DNA from: an uncultured Clostridia bacterium | GTDB taxonomy: Bacteria > Bacillota > Clostridia > Oscillospirales > CAG-272 | Assembly (NCBI GenBank): GCA_904502015.1 | Contig: CAJGEA010000078.1 | Location: 1 to 8,524, forward strand | Length of the DNA stretch: 8,524 nt | Direction of reading: 5' to 3' | Shown here: positions 6,115-8,524 of the stretch, one piece after another | Numbering within the stretch: the first letter of the stretch is position 1 | How the letters are laid out: every line of letters starts with the position of its first letter | Translations under genes and position numbers: made by a program | Notes under the pieces: model-generated | Seen by the model: only the letters and a program-made list of their open reading frames with translations | Database searches by the model: none | What the model was told of the DNA's origin: nothing

Positions 6115-7269
6115 TTACGAGAACATGGGGACGAGGGAGAGGATCAGACCGCCCGCGATGACCGATGCGATCTGTCCCGACACGTTAACACCAACGGCGT
6201 GCATGAGCAGGAAGTTGGAATTGTCCTCCTCCAGACCCAGCTTATGCACCACGCGCGCCGACATGGGGAACGCCGAGATGCCCGCCGCGCCGATCATGGG
6301 GTTGATCTTCTTATCCTTGGGCAGGAACACGTTGAGGAGCTTGGCGAACAGGACGCCGCCTGCGGTATCGAATACAAAGGCGAACAGACCGAGACCGATG
6401 ATGAGCAGGGTGTCAAGCTGCAGGAACTGGTCTGCCTGCATCTTGGTAGCAATGGTGATACCGAGGAAGAGGGTAACGAGATTCGCCAGCACCTTTTGCG
6501 CGGTCTCGGACAGATTATCCAGCACGCCGCACTCGCGGATGAGGTTACCGAACATGAGGAATCCGATCAAGGCGACGCTCTTGGGAGACACGATGCCCGC
6601 GATCATGGTCACGATGATGGGGAACAGGATGCGCGCGCGCTTCGACACGTTGAGATCCTTATTCGTCATACGGATGCGGCGCTCGTTTTTGGTGGTGAGC
6701 AGCTTGATGACGGGGGGCTGGATGATGGGCACCAGCGCCATGTAGGAGTACGCTGCCACCATGATCGCGCCTACGTACTTGGACGCGAAGTGCTGGGCGA
6801 CGAAAATGGAGGTGGGACCGTCTGCCGCGCCGATGATGGCAATGGAGGCGGCGTCCTTGAGCTCAAAGCCGAAGCAGGAGGCAAGGCAGAGGGTAAAGAA
6901 AATACCGAACTGCGCCGCCGCGCCGAAGATCATGAGCTTGGGGTTGGAGAGCACGGGCCCGAAGTCGATCATGGCACCGATACCCACGAACAGGAGCAGG
7001 GGGAAGAGCTCGTTGGCGATGCCCGCGTTGAACAAGACGTCAATAACACCGATCTCGGTAATGCCGTCAATGGTCTGGGTGACCGCGCCCGACAAGGGAA
7101 GGTTGACAAGGATGGCGCCAAAGCCCATGGGCAGGAGCAGGGTGGGCTCCATGTCCTTTTTGATGGCAAGGTAGATGAGCAGACCGCCGATGCACCACAT
7201 GGCGACCTGTTGCCAGGTGATGTTACCGAAGTTGGAGAACAATTCACCCATTTGTGCAAGGAAATTCAC
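6115..7269 (-). CDS. oadB: Sodium ion-translocating decarboxylase, beta subunit (OadB/GcdB/MmdB type)
   Basis: This is the integral membrane subunit that couples decarboxylation of carboxybiotin to Na+ export in oxaloacetate, methylmalonyl-CoA or glutaconyl-CoA decarboxylases; the sequence alone does not settle which. From the GTG at 7269 it has 384 residues and many hydrophobic helices. Key residues of the Klebsiella enzyme have counterparts at matching spacing: Asp150 in GAADGPTS (Asp203), Tyr176 (Tyr229), and Asn323 and Ser332 in NPMIGAAGIS (Asn373, Ser382). The GTG start is chosen because AGAGAGG (7284-7278) sits eight bases before it. A TTG 33 bases further up would extend the protein by 11 residues, but it lies upstream of that ribosome site. 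It is the first gene of an operon with the OadG-like gene and has a long structured leader. No alpha or biotin carrier gene is in the window. Confidence 0.95.
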   Translation of the reverse strand: MNFLAQMGELFSNFGNITWQQVAMWCIGGLLIYLAIKKDMEPTLLLPMGFGAILVNLPLSGAVTQTIDGITEIGVIDVLFNAGIANELFPLLLFVGIGAMIDFGPVLSNPKLMIFGAAAQFGIFFTLCLASCFGFELKDAASIAIIGAADGPTSIFVAQHFASKYVGAIMVAAYSYMALVPIIQPPVIKLLTTKNERRIRMTNKDLNVSKRARILFPIIVTMIAGIVSPKSVALIGFLMFGNLIRECGVLDNLSETAQKVLANLVTLFLGITIATKMQADQFLQLDTLLIIGLGLFAFVFDTAGGVLFAKLLNVFLPKDKKINPMIGAAGISAFPMSARVVHKLGLEEDNSNFLLMHAVGVNVSGQIASVIAGGLILSLVPMFS

Positions 7270-7284
7270 AACTGATACCTCTCT
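7270..7284 (-). promoter_or_regulatory. Ribosome binding site that fixes the oadB GTG start
   Basis: On the minus strand AGAGAGG occupies 7284-7278 and is eight bases from the GTG at 7269. It places the start downstream of the in-frame TTG at 7302 and of the leader terminator. Confidence 0.75.
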
Positions 7285-7308
7285 TTTCAAATTTTGGGGC
7301 AACCCGAG

Positions 7309-7359
7309 AAAACAAAAAGACCTTTACCGAATACGTATGTCCGCATTCGGTAAAAGTCT
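7309..7359 (-). terminator. Leader terminator (expression platform) upstream of oadB
   Basis: On the minus strand 7359-7345 pairs with 7332-7318 over 15 bp with one G-U. Three further pairs may close the loop (7344-7342 with 7335-7333). The stem runs into TTTTTGTTTT (7318-7309). It lies inside the leader, about 40 bases before the oadB start, so it acts as an attenuator. Bases 7356-7349 of its left arm are also the 3' strand of the upstream P1 helix. Confidence 0.9.
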
Positions 7360-7463
7360 TGCGATTTCAATTCCTGGCGGAACGCGGTGCGTTCGTACTG
7401 ACGCGCGGAATACGGCGATGAGTTCCCTTTCGGGGTCATGCCGCAGGCTACTCCCTTTTACCC
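7349..7463 (-). ncRNA. Candidate metal-ion riboswitch aptamer (yybP-ykoY-like) in the oadB leader
   Basis: Read on the minus strand, the transcript begins with P1: GGUAAAAG (7462-7455) pairs perfectly with CUUUUACC (7356-7349). Between these lie the unpaired GGAGUAG (7454-7448). Next is a long hairpin: CGGC and AUGA (7443-7436) pair with UCAU and GCCG (7421-7413) around one bulged C, capped by CCC-GAAA-GGG (7434-7425). A second hairpin (7407-7401 with 7392-7383) has an ACC bulge and an 8-base loop, and AUUCC/GGAAU (7411-7407 with 7374-7370) may form beneath it. The segment ends with GCAAGA before P1. The GGGAGUAG and AAGACUUUUACC ends resemble conserved parts of the yybP-ykoY Mn2+ riboswitch as I recall it. 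P1 and the leader terminator exclude each other, so ligand-stabilised P1 would turn oadB on. The riboswitch architecture is seen; the class is inferred. Confidence 0.68.
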
Positions 7464-7467
7464 GTCT

Positions 7468-7496
7468 ATTGTATCACACAATTTGGAATTTGTAAA
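7468..7496 (-). promoter_or_regulatory. Sigma-A promoter of the oadB operon and its leader RNA
   Basis: On the minus strand TTTACA (7496-7491) and TACAAT (7473-7468) are 17 bases apart, with a TGA extended -10. The start should fall near 7463-7461, exactly at the 5' strand of the leader P1 helix. Confidence 0.82.
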
Positions 7497-7525
7497 GGGG
7501 AAATTTAACATTTTTTCAGCAAAAA

Positions 7526-8524
7526 TCAGCCCTCAAATCGGGTATGGATCTCGGAGAGGAGCTTTCGGATCTCAAGCTGCTGGGGGCAGATCTTCTCGCA
7601 CTTGCCGCAGCCGATGCACTCTGAGGGCTTTGCGTTCTTGAGGGTAGCCCAATAGTAATCATCACGCGCCATGGCGGTGGTGTAGCGGCGAGCGACGTTC
7701 TCAGCGTCAAAGAGGCGTGGACTCGCGATATTCTTGGGGCAACCGTCCACGCAGTAGCGGCAAGCGGTGCAAGGAATGGTGGGGACGGCACGGATGATCT
7801 CGCACACGCGGTCGATGGCGGCCAGCTCGCGCTCATCCAGAGGTGTAAAGTCCTTCATGGAATTGAGGTTGTCGTTCATCTGCTCCATATTGCTCATGCC
7901 CGACAGGGTCATGAACACGCGGTCAAAACCTGCGGCATAACGAATGGCGTAGCCAGCGGGGGAGCAACCGCCCAGACCGTTCAAAACATCCAGTGCCTCG
8001 GCGGGCAGGTTGACGAGGCTGCCGCCGCGGACGGGTTCCATGACGACGACGGGCTTGCCGTGCTTCTCGCAAACCTCGTAGCAGAGGCGCGCCTGCACAT
8101 GGGGATCCTCGTAGTCGATGTAATTGAGCTGGAGCTGGACGAATTCCACCGCGGGCTGCTCAGAGAGAATGCGATCCAGCACGTCGGCTGTGTCATGGAA
8201 GGACATACCGAGGTGGCGGATCTTCCCTTCCGCCTTGAGCTCGGCGGATATCTCGTAGGCGCGGCAAGCCTTGTAGTGCTCGTAGTTCTTGGCGTTGACC
8301 GCGTGGATCAGGAAAAAGTCGAAGTAGGTAACGCCGCAGGCCTCCAGCATGGTCTCAAAGTAGGGACGAACCTCCTCGGCGGTTTTGAAGAAGGATGCCG
8401 AGAGCTTGTCGGCGAGGATGTACTGATCACGGGGGTAGCGGGAGGTGAGAGCGTCGCGGACGGCGAGCTCGCTCTTGCCGCCGATGTAGCCGTGGGCGGT
8501 ATCGAAGTAGTTAAAGCCTGCCTC
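7526..8524 (-). CDS. Aldo/keto reductase with C-terminal 4Fe-4S ferredoxin domain, 5' partial
   Basis: The frame is open to the right edge, giving 332 residues; about 40-50 N-terminal residues of the usual length are probably missing. The reductase barrel shows the family catalytic tetrad, counting from the edge: Asp8 and Tyr13 in FDTAHGY, Lys40 in ADKL and His74 in FFLIHAV. EPVRGGSL (163-170) fits the usual cofactor-side segment. The C-terminus adds two clusters of the form CxxCxxCxxxCP (252-263 and 303-314), typical of ferredoxin-type 4Fe-4S sites. Proteins of this layout are common in anaerobes and are annotated as aldo/keto reductases of unknown substrate; electron exchange between nicotinamide and Fe-S clusters is inferred from the domains. 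The stop lies only 30 bases from the oadB promoter -35 box, and no convincing terminator separates them. Confidence 0.93.
   Translation of the reverse strand, partial: EAGFNYFDTAHGYIGGKSELAVRDALTSRYPRDQYILADKLSASFFKTAEEVRPYFETMLEACGVTYFDFFLIHAVNAKNYEHYKACRAYEISAELKAEGKIRHLGMSFHDTADVLDRILSEQPAVEFVQLQLNYIDYEDPHVQARLCYEVCEKHGKPVVVMEPVRGGSLVNLPAEALDVLNGLGGCSPAGYAIRYAAGFDRVFMTLSGMSNMEQMNDNLNSMKDFTPLDERELAAIDRVCEIIRAVPTIPCTACRYCVDGCPKNIASPRLFDAENVARRYTTAMARDDYYWATLKNAKPSECIGCGKCEKICPQQLEIRKLLSEIHTRFEG

Noticed and set aside
4751..6745. 664-codon open frame on the plus strand
   Set aside because: It runs antisense across rsmA, its promoter, a terminator, the OadG-like gene and part of oadB. Its translation is His/Gly/Asp-rich with no family signal, as expected opposite GC-rich genes.
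6199..7275. 358-codon open frame on the plus strand
   Set aside because: It is antisense to the well-supported oadB and has an extreme Gly/Asp/His/Glu composition.
7300..7302. TTG as the start of oadB
   Set aside because: The AGAGAGG ribosome site lies downstream of it and is well placed for the GTG at 7269.
7511..7526. Terminator of the aldo/keto reductase gene
   Set aside because: The only stem is five A-T pairs around GCTG, too weak to call.

Overview
The window reads like chromosomal DNA of a Gram-positive anaerobe of the Clostridia, probably an uncultured gut lineage near the Oscillospiraceae. The grounds are a mostly GC-rich sequence with sigma-A type promoters, strong AGGAGG-like ribosome sites, a biotin-type sodium-pump decarboxylase membrane subunit, a ferredoxin-tailed aldo/keto reductase, and GC-rich hairpin repeats between genes. 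The taxonomic placement is inference.

Layout: (1) bases 3-2480 (+) encode the C-terminal part of a large surface protein. It has Thr/Pro/Glu/Lys linkers, two beta-rich modules and a GHL10 (DUF187) glycosyl-hydrolase-like domain, and is followed by a strong terminator. (2) Bases 2534-3000 hold no credible gene, but contain a three-copy hairpin repeat and a pair of oppositely oriented GC-rich hairpin elements. (3) An extended -10 promoter at 3001-3029 drives a two-gene unit: a diacylglycerol/lipid kinase (3088-3969) and an AT-rich six-helix membrane protein of unknown function (3981-4664). (4) A bidirectional terminator (4681-4720) separates this unit from the minus-strand genes. (5) rsmA (5617-4736, minus) has its own promoter, which abuts the terminator of the upstream operon. 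(6) An operon (minus) encodes the beta subunit of a Na+-translocating decarboxylase (OadB type, GTG start at 7269) and a small OadG-like membrane protein. (7) The 3' part of an aldo/keto reductase with two 4Fe-4S motifs (minus) runs off the right edge.

The most interesting item is the roughly 190-base leader of the oadB operon (about 7463-7270, minus). It begins at a sigma-A promoter and folds into a multi-hairpin domain closed by an 8-bp P1 helix. The 3' strand of P1 lies inside the left arm of a strong intrinsic terminator. This is the layout of a transcriptional ON riboswitch. The 5' GGGAGUAG and 3' AAGACUUUUACC segments resemble the yybP-ykoY (Mn2+) class as I remember it, yet the regulated gene is a sodium pump. 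No carboxyltransferase (alpha) or biotin carrier subunit is present, so the OadB/OadG-like pair is separated from the rest of its complex.
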